Of a stretch of 64,000 nucleotides of DNA, positions 23,000 to 33,535 are shown one piece after another (position 1 is the stretch's first letter; each line of letters opens with the position of its first letter). This DNA is from Prosopocoilus inquinatus (lineage: Eukaryota; Arthropoda; Insecta; Coleoptera; Lucanidae): NCBI GenBank assembly GCA_036172665.1, contig CM069870.1:20558001-20622000 (forward strand), written 5' to 3'. The translations under genes and the position numbers were made by a program. A model generated the notes under the pieces. The model was given only the letters and a program-made list of their open reading frames with translations. It made no database searches and was not told where the DNA came from.

Positions 23000-23099
23000 G
23001 TACGATTACGAACATGCGCAGTATACAAATCGTGTGTTGTTTTGTTTACTTCGCATGTACTTTTGTTTAACGCGCATGCTCGTGATCGTACAGTGTACG
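23000..23099. repeat. Short inverted repeat, about 20-bp arms
   Basis: TACGATTACGAACATGCGCA (about 23000) pairs with the complement of a GCGCATGCTCGTGATCGTA block (about 23081), 17 of 20 positions matching, around a T-rich loop. It could be a small transposon remnant or a cruciform-forming site. Confidence 0.45.
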
Positions 23100-23149
23100 G
23101 TTTCTCGAGAAATTGGAACAACGCTATCATTTCTTGAATATTTTGAGTT

Positions 23150-24180
23150 TCGACCCAAGGTAACAGATGGCGCTACGAATGCTAATAAATTAAGGCACTC
23201 GATCTCTGTCTAAAGACACAGGTACTGCCATCATATGTTTTGACAAGCGACAGTGGGTATTTGACCTTGAACAAATCAGTTGTCAAAAATGATAAATTAG
23301 AATATTTTATGTAATCAAGACGATAAAGTATAAATTTATAATAACGCTAAGCGTCTACGAAGCGATATGAGATAATAAATGGGAAAGTTCTGCCTAAAAA
23401 ATATCTCTTTTGTCAGGTACCACCTACGGTTTTTTGGACTGGGTCCTAAACCTCATTTTTATCCTAATCGTTTTTGGAATTTGCTAAATCCAATTATCTA
23501 GAACCTAATAGCTTACACATGGAACATGATGGAAAATTACAATTAGTCCGCAATTTTTAATTTCAAAGTTAACAGCTAAATTACTGAAATTGTTTAAAGA
23601 TTTATGCCTTGAAATAGTTTCGATGTTTAAGTATTAAGTATATTTTACCTGGAAAGCATCTAATATAATTACTCACGTATGCTTCTTGTTTACTTTTTCG
23701 GTTTATTATGTCTTATTCACGCCGTTAATGTCTAGATTCATTGTAAACTTTTTGACAACCCGCTTATTCAAGGTCAAATACCCACTGTCAAGTGTCAAAA
23801 CCATATGATGGCAGTACCTGTGTCTTTAGACAGAGATCGAGTGCCTTATAATAAATTTTATTTATTCGAAGTTTTCAATTGAAATTGTTTTCTCAAATAT
23901 GAAGGTGTTTCTCAAACGCTCTTTTTTAGAAGAAATTTTTTTTCAACTACTTTGAAACTGTTTCCCGAAAATTAAAGGAAAGAAAATTAATTACCACTAC
24001 AGATCAACAGATGGCGCTACATTTTTTCGAAACTTCCCACGTTCCGTGTTCAACTTTATTTATTCAAAATTGTGATTTTTTTCGTAATGTTTTCACAGCG
24101 TATTTCAATTGCTTCCCATAAATAAAAAGAACGAAGTTACGATCCAGGATAACAGATGGCGCCACAAATTGTAACAATAA
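23150..24180 (+). repeat. AGATGGCGCT repeat array 1, split by a TIR element
   Basis: The core AGATGGCGCY, preceded by AAC and followed by ACRAA-like sequence, occurs at 23165-23174, 24009-24018 and 24154-24163. Subtracting the inserted element at 23191-23848 and its duplication makes the spacing about 179 and 145 bp, like the arrays at 38.3 and 63.2 kb. The rest of each unit is poorly conserved. A weak fourth unit may lie near 24342. Confidence 0.6.
23183..23856. mobile_element. TIR element with roughly 100-bp termini, 8-bp duplication
   Basis: Left end TAAGGCACTCGATCTCTGTC (23191) and the right end (finishing GTGCCTTA at 23848) are nearly exact inverted repeats for about 100 bp. The 8-bp sequence TAATAAAT directly repeats at 23183-23190 and 23849-23856. 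The 0.45-kb interior has no coding sequence, so it is a non-autonomous element. An 8-bp duplication fits hAT or a few other superfamilies; no superfamily-specific motif seen. Confidence 0.8.
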
Positions 24181-24733
24181 TAATAAATTCTTTCACTTGG
24201 CGTTTAAATATTTTCTTTATTCGAAGATATTTTCGGAACGTTGTTTTCGAACGTTGGTAACCTAACAGTGTTGTATTCAGTGTTTTAAAATCTTTTCCGG
24301 CAAATCACAAACCTAAAGCGCAGGTTTTATCGTTTATCAGCTGACGCCACAAATGTCATTAGTTCAAAATTAACGCTTGAAAGGTATTCCTCGAGTTCCT
24401 TTCAGTAAATTTCTTTTTCTTCATTTTCATTGTTTTCTTACTTTTTTCAGACATTACTCTTACTTATGTCAGACGTACAGTTTCAAGTATTAAATTTTGG
24501 TCGTCTCTGCCAATCAAAACGTCAGTTTCAATTCCAGAAGTTAAAAATTTTCAAATAAATATCTTATTTTCTTCATGTTTACCAACAAAGGGTCGAAAAT
24601 AACTTGTAATTTTTAAGAAATTACTCGCAGTATTCATAAGTAAAACGTCAAAATGCTTAGTTTTAGTAAAATGCAAGTCAAGCACCAAATTCTGAAAATG
24701 TGCCAATGACTGCCAAAATTTATTGCTCGCGAC

Positions 24734-26212
24734 TGTACAGAGTGGACCATTTTTGATGGTCTTGCAGGGTTTCTCAGTTATTTATAGAAGTAGAAGAAAA
24801 TCGTTTTCGCGACCCAATGCTACTTTCTCGAGAAAAACACAGTGGGGAAAACAAAAGTTAGCTACCTCGATTCATTCGGGAAATATCGGTCGAAAACGAA
24901 TTTTTCCGAAAAATTATTTTGCACAATATCTCAGTTGTTTGACAACATAATTTGAAAATTCAAAAACTATTTTATTCAGAAATTAATGTAGATTTAACCA
25001 ACGTTATTATCTTTTGCTGGAACTGCACCAGTTCTGCGAAACAGACTATAACTTCGTGGTTTTCAATAAAAACCGCAGTTGGCTAAATAAATAGTTTGTT
25101 TAATGAGGTTTTCAAAAATATAAAGTTTGATATAATTATTTTTTTTAATAACAGAGATACTAACTTTTATTACTTTGCAGTAGCTATCAAGATATTTATG
25201 ACACTAGAAACAAAGGAAAATTCAGTTGTTTTCCTCAAAAATCCATTCTTAGAATAAATAATACAGGTAATTAAATTTAAAAAAATAAATAAATAACTGG
25301 AAATACATAATGCTTTTAGAGAACTCATTAAACTACTATTATTATCAATGCAGTTTTGAAGAATTATATGTTACATGCTCCTTTGAAATTATTAAATCTT
25401 AAATTTTGAATTATCAAAAATGCTTAGATGTGTTTATTTCACTTTTACCCGTGATTAAATTTGTTAACATATAAAAGTTCTTGAAAGCATTTTTAAACTT
25501 AAGAAATATCTGATACTTCAATAATTTCTTAAAGAAACACACTAATTAATACAATTTAAAATATATAAAAATCTGTTAGCTGTTCAAATGGATTTAATTC
25601 ATTTTTACATATTTGTGGTTTTATATCAGTATCTAATAGATACATGAAGCTATTTATTTATTGAATTAAGTTAGGTTTTACTTAATAATAATTCACTTTT
25701 TGTGGAAAAAAACTGAACTCATTTTTTGTTTTTGTTGCCATGGGTGACTTGTTAGCTACCGAAAACAAAAAATAATTAGTAGCTTTATTTTTTGTAAAAA
25801 TAATTATATCAAACTTTATATTTTTGAAAACCTCATTAAACAAGCCATTTATTTGTGTCATAACCAACTGCGGTTCCAATTTAAAATTAGAAAGTTATAA
25901 TCTGTTTCGCAGAACTGATGCAATTTCTACAAAAGGTAATAATGTCAGTGAAATCTGCGTTAATTGCTGAATAAAATGGTTTTTTAATTTTCAAAATATC
26001 TTGTCAAACAACTGAGATATTGTGAAAAATAATTTTTCGGAAAAATTCGTTTTCGGCCGATATTTCCCGAACGAATCGAGATAGTTAACTTTAGTTTTCT
26101 CCACTGAGTTTTTCTCGAAAAAGTAGCATTGGGTCGCGAAAACAGTTTTGTTCTGTTCCTATAAACAACTGAGAAACCCTGCAAAACCATCAAAAAAGGT
26201 CCACTCTGTACA
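24734..26212. mobile_element. Foldback element with arms of about 420 bp
   Basis: Outer ends TGTACAGAGTGGACCATTTT (24734) and its complement (ending 26212) open inverted arms reaching to about 25150 and 25795. Shared blocks include CGACCCAATGCTAC and CCGAAAAATTATTTT. The roughly 0.65-kb interior has no coding sequence. The matching short open frames in both arms (24723-24950 plus, 25984-26217 minus) are the same DNA read twice and are not evidence of a gene. I could not find a clear target duplication. Confidence 0.75.
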
Positions 26213-28305
26213 TACATATATTCTGGATTCGAAAAATGCGTTTATCAGAAATCTCTGAAGTGGACTGACTTGGAAATAAACATCTTTATGCTTGCTAATA
26301 ATAATTCGAACAGGCGCCAATGGCGTATTAGTTGGGGCTTGCTTAACAATCCCTGCAACCCCTATGGCTGCCACTGCGCCCCGTACTTGTTGAAGTTTAA
26401 AATAACGGTATTACAACGGGAATAGTAACGATCGCAGGAAAAAAATTAAAATGGAAATAGCATATTATAAAATTTTTAGGTTAACTAGGTACTTACTGTG
26501 AAGTAAATTTGCGAAGAGTAAACTGACGACGTACATTGTGTAGTCGCACACACGAAAATGTATTGATTTATATAAAACCATTAAATAAGGTAACGTTAAG
26601 AACACTAATACACACACAGCAGATAAACCAAGAAATTAAATTAAATAAAATGCAGGACTTCAACAAAATGGCGTATTAAGGTTACCAACCTTAACCTCTA
26701 ACATATAGCATAATCTAACTTACCAACTATGAATCTCACACGAGGAATTATAATTAACAATTTTCGAAAATTAAATTGAGATAAGCATATCGAAGTGAAA
26801 GTGTTAATTAAATTGTTGCATCAGTTTTGAATTTCACAGTGTTTTTATTCTTGTGACATTCCAAGGAATAAAGCCGCATTCACAGACTTGCAGTTAGTAA
26901 TTTGAATCATTTATATTATTCAAAATAATTCAAATTAATAATTAGTAATTAAGTGTAGCAGAAAGTTAGTCAAAACTTCTCGTTCTGCTAAAAATTAGTA
27001 TCTACCTTAGGACAAACGCATGCGCGGGTGCTGTTCTGAAATTCTTTCTTTTTTGTAAGTTGAAAGGTGACAAATAAAGAGTGATTTTTTTTTAATCTGA
27101 CGTCAAAATTGATTATGGCTGCGGTAAGTGAACGGTCGAAGTGGTCAGACCAATCCACGTGATCACTTTTCTCAGTTGGTGATTGGTCAGAGGGTTTAGT
27201 TGGACCGTTGACTTGACGATTTTGTGCAATTTGACCGTTCACTTAACTCGGCCTAAGAAAGTTTAATTGTGAACCATCATCAAAATAACAGTTTTGTCAA
27301 TTTGAGATTATACGAACTTACCGCGAACCATATCTAACCTAATTTTCAAAATTTTTCAAAACAACTTTCGACTCCACCATGAAAATTTTGTCGAGAAAAT
27401 AGATGTTTCAAAAATTGTGCTGCAATTACAATAAACACGTCACCGCCAACTTCCTCGCCAAAGTTATAAAACAAAAATATCATAATCAGTTATGAGCAGT
27501 CAAAAACAGTAGAAAAAGAAGTTGCGTTTGTCCAGTTTAGGTTTGATTATAGGTGCTTTCTTTCGCTCACAAAATCGTGATCCAAACGAGTTTTGATTCA
27601 AAAACAAACATTCTTTTCTTTAAATTTCTCTATGTTTAAAACTTGTTCGGATTGAATTATGTTTATTTACAAATGCACTGTCAATCAAAAATTTAAATCA
27701 GGTGTTTTGTTGCAACAACTACGAAATTCAGGTCTAAACTGTTCGAAACACGATTCAAACTTTTAAGCGAAAGAAAGCACCTAATAATAGCGTTTTTAAT
27801 GAAATTAAAGCGGAGTTAAGTGACAAAATGGACATATAGCTCCATTCATAGATAATAGAGGGCGTTGTATTAATTTTAATTTTGTTTGACATTGTGAACG
27901 CTAGAATTTCACTGCAAATATTGCACTTTTACGTCTTAATTTATGTATAAATTACTTAGGTTGTTGTAAATCTAGCTTACGTGCGCACCTTAAATGCATT
28001 TACAACATGACATTTCTGTGTGCCTGTTAAGTCTTAAGGATGAAGTGATCCACAACAATTGTGCAACGAGAGAAGCTATGGTAAGCTTCCACAATCCCGG
28101 CGCACAGGCAGGCAGCACTTGGAATCCTATTCGTGATTGATTGATTTAAAATTTCTGAACGTTTCAGAAAATTTAAATGAACCAATCACGAATAGGATGA
28201 TTCCGAATGCCTCATACCGTATGCCAGGGGTGTGGAAACCCGGCATTAATAATTGTGAATTCGTAGGGATGAAAAAGAAAGAGAAACGATTACTGCAAAT
28301 AAAGT
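26213..28305. other. Noncoding stretch with a small hairpin element
   Basis: No gene recognised. At 28121-28204 two arms of about 40 bp (CCTATTCGTGATTG and complement) fold into a hairpin, GGAAT at one end and ATTCC at the other, looking like a miniature element. The open frames at 26159-26374 and 26988-27242 (minus) show no domain. Confidence 0.5.
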
Positions 28306-28309
28306 GAAT

Positions 28310-28520
28310 TTGTGGCTGCGGTACGTTCCAAGATTCGCATTCCGTGGCCGAGGTACGTTTCAATATGCGGGTGTTTGAACATAATCAAGCTTGGGATGTT
28401 TCGGGTTTCCCCGATTCCCAACTTCTAAGTTTCGTAAATCGGGACTTTATCTTTGAAAAATCGGGACGCGTCCAATAAACTTTTTAAATACTTATTTTAA
28501 AAAGTTAAACTCGCTAACCA
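28310..28520 (+). repeat. Duplicated segment, partner at 29395-29600
   Basis: Shared blocks in order: GGTACRTTCCAAGATTCG, GAACATAATCAAGCTTG-type, TAAGTTTCGTAAATCGGGA-type, TCTTTGAAAAATCGGGAC, TCCAA. The two copies, about 1.1 kb apart, lie on either side of the ribozyme-carrying insertion at 28581-29284. That element entered the spacer after or between duplicated units. Confidence 0.65.
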
Positions 28521-28637
28521 CTAAAACGGAATATTGTAAGTGTCGGCTGCAGACAGACTGCTGTACTCGTGTATTCGAACAATAAATTTAATAAAAAAAT
28601 TTTTTTGTGCAAATCGTCTTTGATTGCAGTGAGAACC

Positions 28638-28702
28638 TCGAGCAGCCTCTGGACAGCTGTTTCAGCCCTGCTTGGGGCTTCTTCAGCAGAAACGTAGCTC
28701 GA
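28638..28702 (-). ncRNA. Hammerhead ribozyme E (type I)
   Basis: Minus strand: CTGAAGA, helix II AGCCC/GGGCT, GAAA, loopless helix III and C17 all intact. Distal helix I TCGAGC/GCTCGA present. Predicted cleavage between 28651 and 28652. The unit differs from the 20-kb copies by a few substitutions outside the ribozyme. Confidence 0.85.
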
Positions 28703-28950
28703 CATTCCCACCGCAGACCAAAAACGACTTGCCCAATTTATTCGCAAATGCGATGTAAGAATGATGAACATATAAAATAGCGACATCTTACTATCGCTTT
28801 TTGACCTAACATTGCAGTAGGATAGACAAATTGAAGCGGTATTTGCTCCTAATAAATCCCCCATGTAAGGCGGCCATGCTTGCTGTCAAAGCATAATGAA
28901 AGATTTTAGAAAAATTTTTGTGCAAATCGTTTTTGATTGCAGTGAGAACC

Positions 28951-29008
28951 TCGAGCAGCCTCTGGACAGCTGTTTCAGCCCTGCTTGGGGCTTCTTCAGC
29001 AGAAACGT
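28951..29008 (-). ncRNA. Truncated hammerhead ribozyme F
   Basis: Minus strand core CTGAAGA, helices II and III and C17 are present (cleavage would fall between 28964 and 28965). The 5' strand of distal helix I is lost at the inversion junction near 29008. Proximal pairing CTG/CAG remains. Confidence 0.7.
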
Positions 29009-29022
29009 CTGCGGTGGGAATG

Positions 29023-29087
29023 TCGAGCTACGTTTCTGCTGAAGAAGCCCCAAGCAGGGCTGAAACAGCTGTCCAGAGGCTGCTCGA
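29023..29087 (+). ncRNA. Hammerhead ribozyme G (type I)
   Basis: Plus strand: CTGAAGA 29039-29045, GAAA from 29062, cleavage predicted after C29073, helix I TCGAGC/GCTCGA (29023-29028, 29082-29087). Core complete. Only 14 bp separate it from the inversion point with ribozyme F, so F and G together form a long palindrome. Confidence 0.85.
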
Positions 29088-29394
29088 GGTTCTCACTGCA
29101 ATCAAAAACGATTTGCACAAAAAATTTTCTAAAATCTTTCATTATGCTTTGACAGCAAGCATGGCCGCCTTGCATGGGGGACTCATTAGGAGCAAATCCC
29201 GCTTCAATTTGTCTATCCTACTGCAATGTTAGGTCAAAAAGCGATAGTAAGATGTCGCTATTTTATATGTAAATAAATTTAATATTATCATTGCTCCAAA
29301 ACTGCCAATTCGAAGAACAACGTCACCTTTCACCGGTTGCCTACAGGCATCAAGTTATTTCTCTAAAAATATTTACGAATGACTCTGTTAAAAT

Positions 29395-29600
29395 GGTGCC
29401 TACGCTGTAGCTGAGGTGCGTTTCAAGATTATAATGTCGTGCCCAAGGTACATTCCAAGATTCGCGTGTTTAGACATAATCATGCTTGAGACGCTGCGGT
29501 TAGGGTTGCCAACTTTTATGTTTCGTAAATCGAGATGTTGTCTTTGAAAAATCGGGACATTTCCAAAAAAAATGAGACTTTTTGAAACGTCACTAACTGT
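29395..29600 (+). repeat. Duplicated segment, partner at 28310-28520
   Basis: See partner for the shared blocks. This copy has AAATCGAGATGTTGTCTTTG where the other has AAATCGGGACTTTATCTTTG. Confidence 0.65.
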
Positions 29601-29810
29601 AGATTTCTAATTTTTGATAGCAAATAATAAAATATAAAGATAAATGTGTCTCAGAAGTTATTGAACTTTGTGTAGTGCCTTCAAATGAATTCTTAATTAA
29701 AATAGGCCGTGACGTTTTTATGAAGTTGGTGACACCTAATACAAGAGTGAGGGGACAGTTAGTTGTTGTCAACAACTGATAGTGATTATTTCTTATAGTC
29801 TAAGAATTTA

Positions 29811-29890
29811 AAAACGACTTTCAATAATAATAAAAAGAAAATTGTAATCAAAAACAACTTTCAATAATAATAAAAAGAAAATTGTAATTC
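29811..29890 (+). repeat. 40-bp near-perfect tandem duplication
   Basis: Two adjacent copies of a 40-bp unit starting AAAACGACTT and AAAACAACTT, both with TTTCAATAATAATAAAAAGA and ATTGTAAT. Recent slippage or replication duplication. Confidence 0.8.
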
Positions 29891-30029
29891 GAACATTTTA
29901 TAAATTGGAAATACAAAGTATCACAATTGGACATTTATTTAATGTAAATAATTGAATAATAAACAGCTGTCAGTGTCAGACTAAATATTTCGAAGAAAAA
30001 ACACTGAAATCATAGCACACTTTAATTAG

Positions 30030-31230
30030 GAGTTTAATTGAATGCATGCTATAATGAATCTTATCGTCAAATCAATTACAAAAGAGCTCTACTGGCACGT
30101 CCCCAAAACAACACGTAGAGTTACCAATCAATCACCCTGTACAGTATCGAACAGATTAAAACAAAATTACCTTAGATTTTAAAAACTCATTAATTAGTAC
30201 ATATTATCAGCGGCGCCTGCGGCCCGTCTTTTGGAGTATTTTAAATAAATGATGGTCAGGCCTAGGCGCATTTTAGGCGGATAATAATAGGCTAATATGC
30301 TGAAGCCATCATAGGCGGAAAAAGTTCGAATCTTTAAAGTGTCTGCCCTGTAAAAACAAAACAATAAACCAGTCGAAGCCCGAGAAATCTATGCGGCACG
30401 CAGTAACCACTACAGTTCTGGTCGACTAGATATAAAAACTTGTTTACATAACCGAATGATTTCCAAATGAGCTCGCATTTTTTTGCCGTGACCGCGCTAT
30501 AATTAATATGAATTAAATGTATTATGTCAGTCTCTTTAAAAGTTACATTAAAGAATTATAAGGTTTTCATAATTATTAATTTGAAAGAAACTGTAAAAGC
30601 AATTATGTTACACACGTAATTTACATCAAACGGTTGCTTCTGATGCAATGAACGCGAGGGTTAAAGTACCTTGGGCATAAAAGCCGTTTAGCGGCGACGT
30701 TGAAATCTACGCCGCTGCTTTGTTTATCTTTATACTGGTTTTTACCAGATATTCTAGGAATGTCCGACCCTTAATGATGGTAGTAAGGGGCGCATTTCAA
30801 AAAAATAAAAACAGGAATCAACATGTCTCAAAAACTACTAAACTTCGTATAATGAATGTTATGGTCAAATCAGTTACAAATTAGCTCCACTGACTCATTT
30901 CCAAAGGTCGAGTTACCATTAACCCTGTATAGTATCGAATAAATTAAAATTAAAAAAATATGTGAAATTTAAAAGAAAATTATGGATTACATCAGTGGCA
31001 GCCCGCTTTCGGAGTATTTCAAATAAATTGGGTATTTAAGAAAATAAAAAAGAAAACAAAAATTTAAATATCTCAGAAACTATTGTACTTTGTGTAATAG
31101 ATATTACGTTCAAAACGTTGGACGCCCTATTGACACGTCCCGAAAGAAATACGTTACCAACCACCCTGTATAACATCAACAAATTAAAATAAAATTACGT
31201 GAAATTTAAAAAAATTATAAATCATGACGG
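30030..31230 (+). repeat. Degenerate tandem repeats with CACCCTGTA block
   Basis: Three diverged units (about 30030-30250, 30800-31035, 31060-31230) share GTTACCAAYCACCCTGTANA, then TATCGAANARATTAAAA, CGGCCCGTC-type and GGAGTATTTNAAATAAAT. The first and second are separated by another repeat (30250-30780). The open frames near 31215-31476 on both strands cover the array edge and are not recognised as genes. Confidence 0.55.
30541..30773. repeat. Inverted partner of 33291-33505
   Basis: Shared blocks (in complement) include AAGGGTCGGACATTCC, ATCTGGTAAAAACCAGTATA, GGCGTAGATTTCAACGTCGC and TTCTTTAATGTA. The two copies lie inverted, 2.5 kb apart. They could be arms of one large element with outer ends near 30541 and 33505, or two insertions of a 230-bp element. 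The block TACTGGTTTTTACCAG is itself palindromic. Confidence 0.7.
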
Positions 31231-31234
31231 CCCG

Positions 31235-33285
31235 TCGGGGTGGGTAAGATGGGTAACTGTTGCGATATTGAAAATATTGAAACTCCTTCATTCCCGTCCC
31301 CTGTCAGGACAGTTCCGCGGGTGGCGGAGGTGCGGAGGAAGGAGGAGATTAATAAATATTTCTGCGAAAGATTTTTAAAAAAAACGAATGCACTAAAAAA
31401 GCCAATGCAGAGCAACGCAACAGGACATAAAAACGCTGCGCTTTTTATTTTCTTGCAACAGCGCACCACAAAATAAAAATGCCATCAAATATTTTACTGC
31501 AGTTTTTATTATCAATTTTGATTATTTATCGCAGTATGATGACAGGATTATTAGCTAACAAATCGTCTCGTAAAACGAGAGAAATGTTTTCACAGAGAAG
31601 AGTTTTCCAGTCTCGCACAGAAAACTTTCTTTTCTAAGAATCAGCTTTTTCTAAATAGCATTTTTGTATTTTCCCAAAACAATGAAAATTTATTAAAGAA
31701 TATTAAAGCTTTGTGAAAAAAAATAATTATTTACATCGTTTTTATTATCTTTAACTGAGGAGTACCTATTGTTTTTGGTTCTACAAGAAGCATAAATTCC
31801 AACAAACAGTAACTAACTAACAACAAGTGATGTCGGCATTTTTTTTTTTAAATCATTAAGAGAACCGTTTACTTTTGAAAACTAAAACAAAAGCAAAATG
31901 AACGAATGAGTGAGTAAAGTATTTAAAAGTAGTATGGAAAGCAATCACCTGAAATATTTCTTTTATGATTTTTCCCACAAGGAAATTTTGAAACATTGTC
32001 GTAATTCCTGATAATGCCAAGTTCAGTAATACAGAGTGATTATTATGACATAAAAATTAAGAGAATATTAAAAAGAAAAATTCTTACAATCTCCACTTAC
32101 ACTTTGTAATAGCTCGTGTAAATAAAAAAAAGTTTAAGTCCACGACGATGCATTATTTACATGTTCACGAAGAAAAGTCACAAAAATAACAACAACCGCA
32201 CTCGAAAATCAATTTCACATAAATAAACGTCAGAGGCGCACGAAAAGTTTGTCTCATTTATTGCTGCATCTCTCGTCATATCACGCCCTCACAGGAGGTC
32301 CGGTGCGAATCTACAAGTTCAACAATACCGACGCTCTTGTATACGCCGTCGCGACGCGTACGCAAGCGTAATTTATTTTCTCTCCCTTTCGTTCGGACCT
32401 ACCCCTCTCGCTCGGCACATATTCGGGCTTCGCTCTGCACATAGGCGCTTCTCTGTTCATCTCGAAGGGCCTTTACCTGTTAACGTCACTCTTGTTGCAG
32501 TTTCCCCGCCTTTTTCGGCCTATGACGTCTTTCGAACCACCGATTTTTATATTAGGCGATGTAGACGAGACTAATTGATTAATAATAATAATTGAAAATA
32601 ATGCGCGTCCCACACAACAGATTCATTCAAGAGTCATCTCGTCAACAACGAAACTCGTTAATTAGCTGAAAACTCACAAAGTCGCTTCCTTAAATTAGAA
32701 GGGTGTTCGAAAAGCGCCTCTCCTTTTAGATTAGAAGGAGAAGAAGAAGAATCAGCAAGACGTATTTTAACAAATTGAAAGTTAAAACACGTATTTATTC
32801 GGAAATTTCGATTTATACGTCGCTTGCTTAAGAATTACAAGAGAAATGTACAGTGAAAAACAACAGTAATGTCTCCCAAAAGAAATTTTAATATAAGCGG
32901 GGCCTTTAATTAGTTTTTTGGTTTCATCTGAAAAAGTAGTGTAAGATTCCAGATTTTTTAGGATAATTATTTCTATAATTCAGTACGCTTATTTCATTTG
33001 GATATTTTATTAAATCAGAATTCGTATCATGACTCATGGGAAATACAAAACACGCGCAGCGTTATGCAACGAAAGCATTCGTCAAGCTTGCGATGTATGT
33101 ACCGAGAAATTAGATCAAGGTCACTAATATCGCTGGAACATCGGCGATAAAAGAAATAATTATGCAAGGAGGATGAATCATGCAAAAAAGCCTTGATCGA
33201 ACCATGGCGCTAGCAAAAATAGAATTAGTCATCAAGGTTGTTCTCCAATTACCAAACCTGACGTAGACTAAAGGTGGTCATCTGA
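31235..33285. other. Noncoding stretch, GC-richer at 32260-32560
   Basis: Mostly AT-rich without open frames of note. 32260-32560 stands out with many CpG steps and pyrimidine-rich blocks such as CTCTCCCTTTCGTTCGGACC. It might be a promoter or first-exon region, but I find no initiator or coding evidence that would settle this. Confidence 0.4.
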
Positions 33286-33290
33286 TCACT

Positions 33291-33505
33291 AAGGGTCGGA
33301 CATTCCCAGGATATCTGGTAAAAACCAGTATAAAGATAAAAAAAAAAACAGCGGCGTAGATTTCAACGTCGCCACTGAGCGGCTTATAGGCCCGAGGCAC
33401 TCTCACTCTCGCCCTCATTACGTAAGAAGCAACCGTAACATAATTGCCTTTATAGCTTCTTTCAAATTAATAATTATCAAAACATTATATTTCTTTAATG
33501 TAGCT
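33291..33505. repeat. Inverted partner of 30541-30773
   Basis: Starts AAGGGTCGGACATTCCCAGG and ends TTCTTTAATGTAGCT, matching the left copy in reverse complement with a few small indels. Confidence 0.7.
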
Positions 33506-33535
33506 AGTTTGGGAAACGCTGTCTTAAATACTTAT

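Larger units (their letters stand above)
28581..29284. mobile_element. Retrozyme-like hammerhead element, three ribozyme copies
   Basis: Flanked by the exact 13-bp duplication AATAAATTTAATA (28581-28593, 29272-29284). Inside, the minus-strand arm holds one full unit and a second that is cut within its ribozyme at about 29008. There it switches to a plus-strand arm that starts just upstream of a ribozyme and runs to CTATTTTATATGT at 29270. The minus arm ends, read outward, at GATTTGCACAAAAAAA. These ends match those of the 19876 and 40826 copies. Cleavage sites on the minus arm are 313 bp apart. No protein is encoded. Confidence 0.87.

Noticed and set aside
24723..26217. Two similar peptides on opposite strands suggesting a gene pair
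   Set aside because: They are the two inverted arms of one foldback element.
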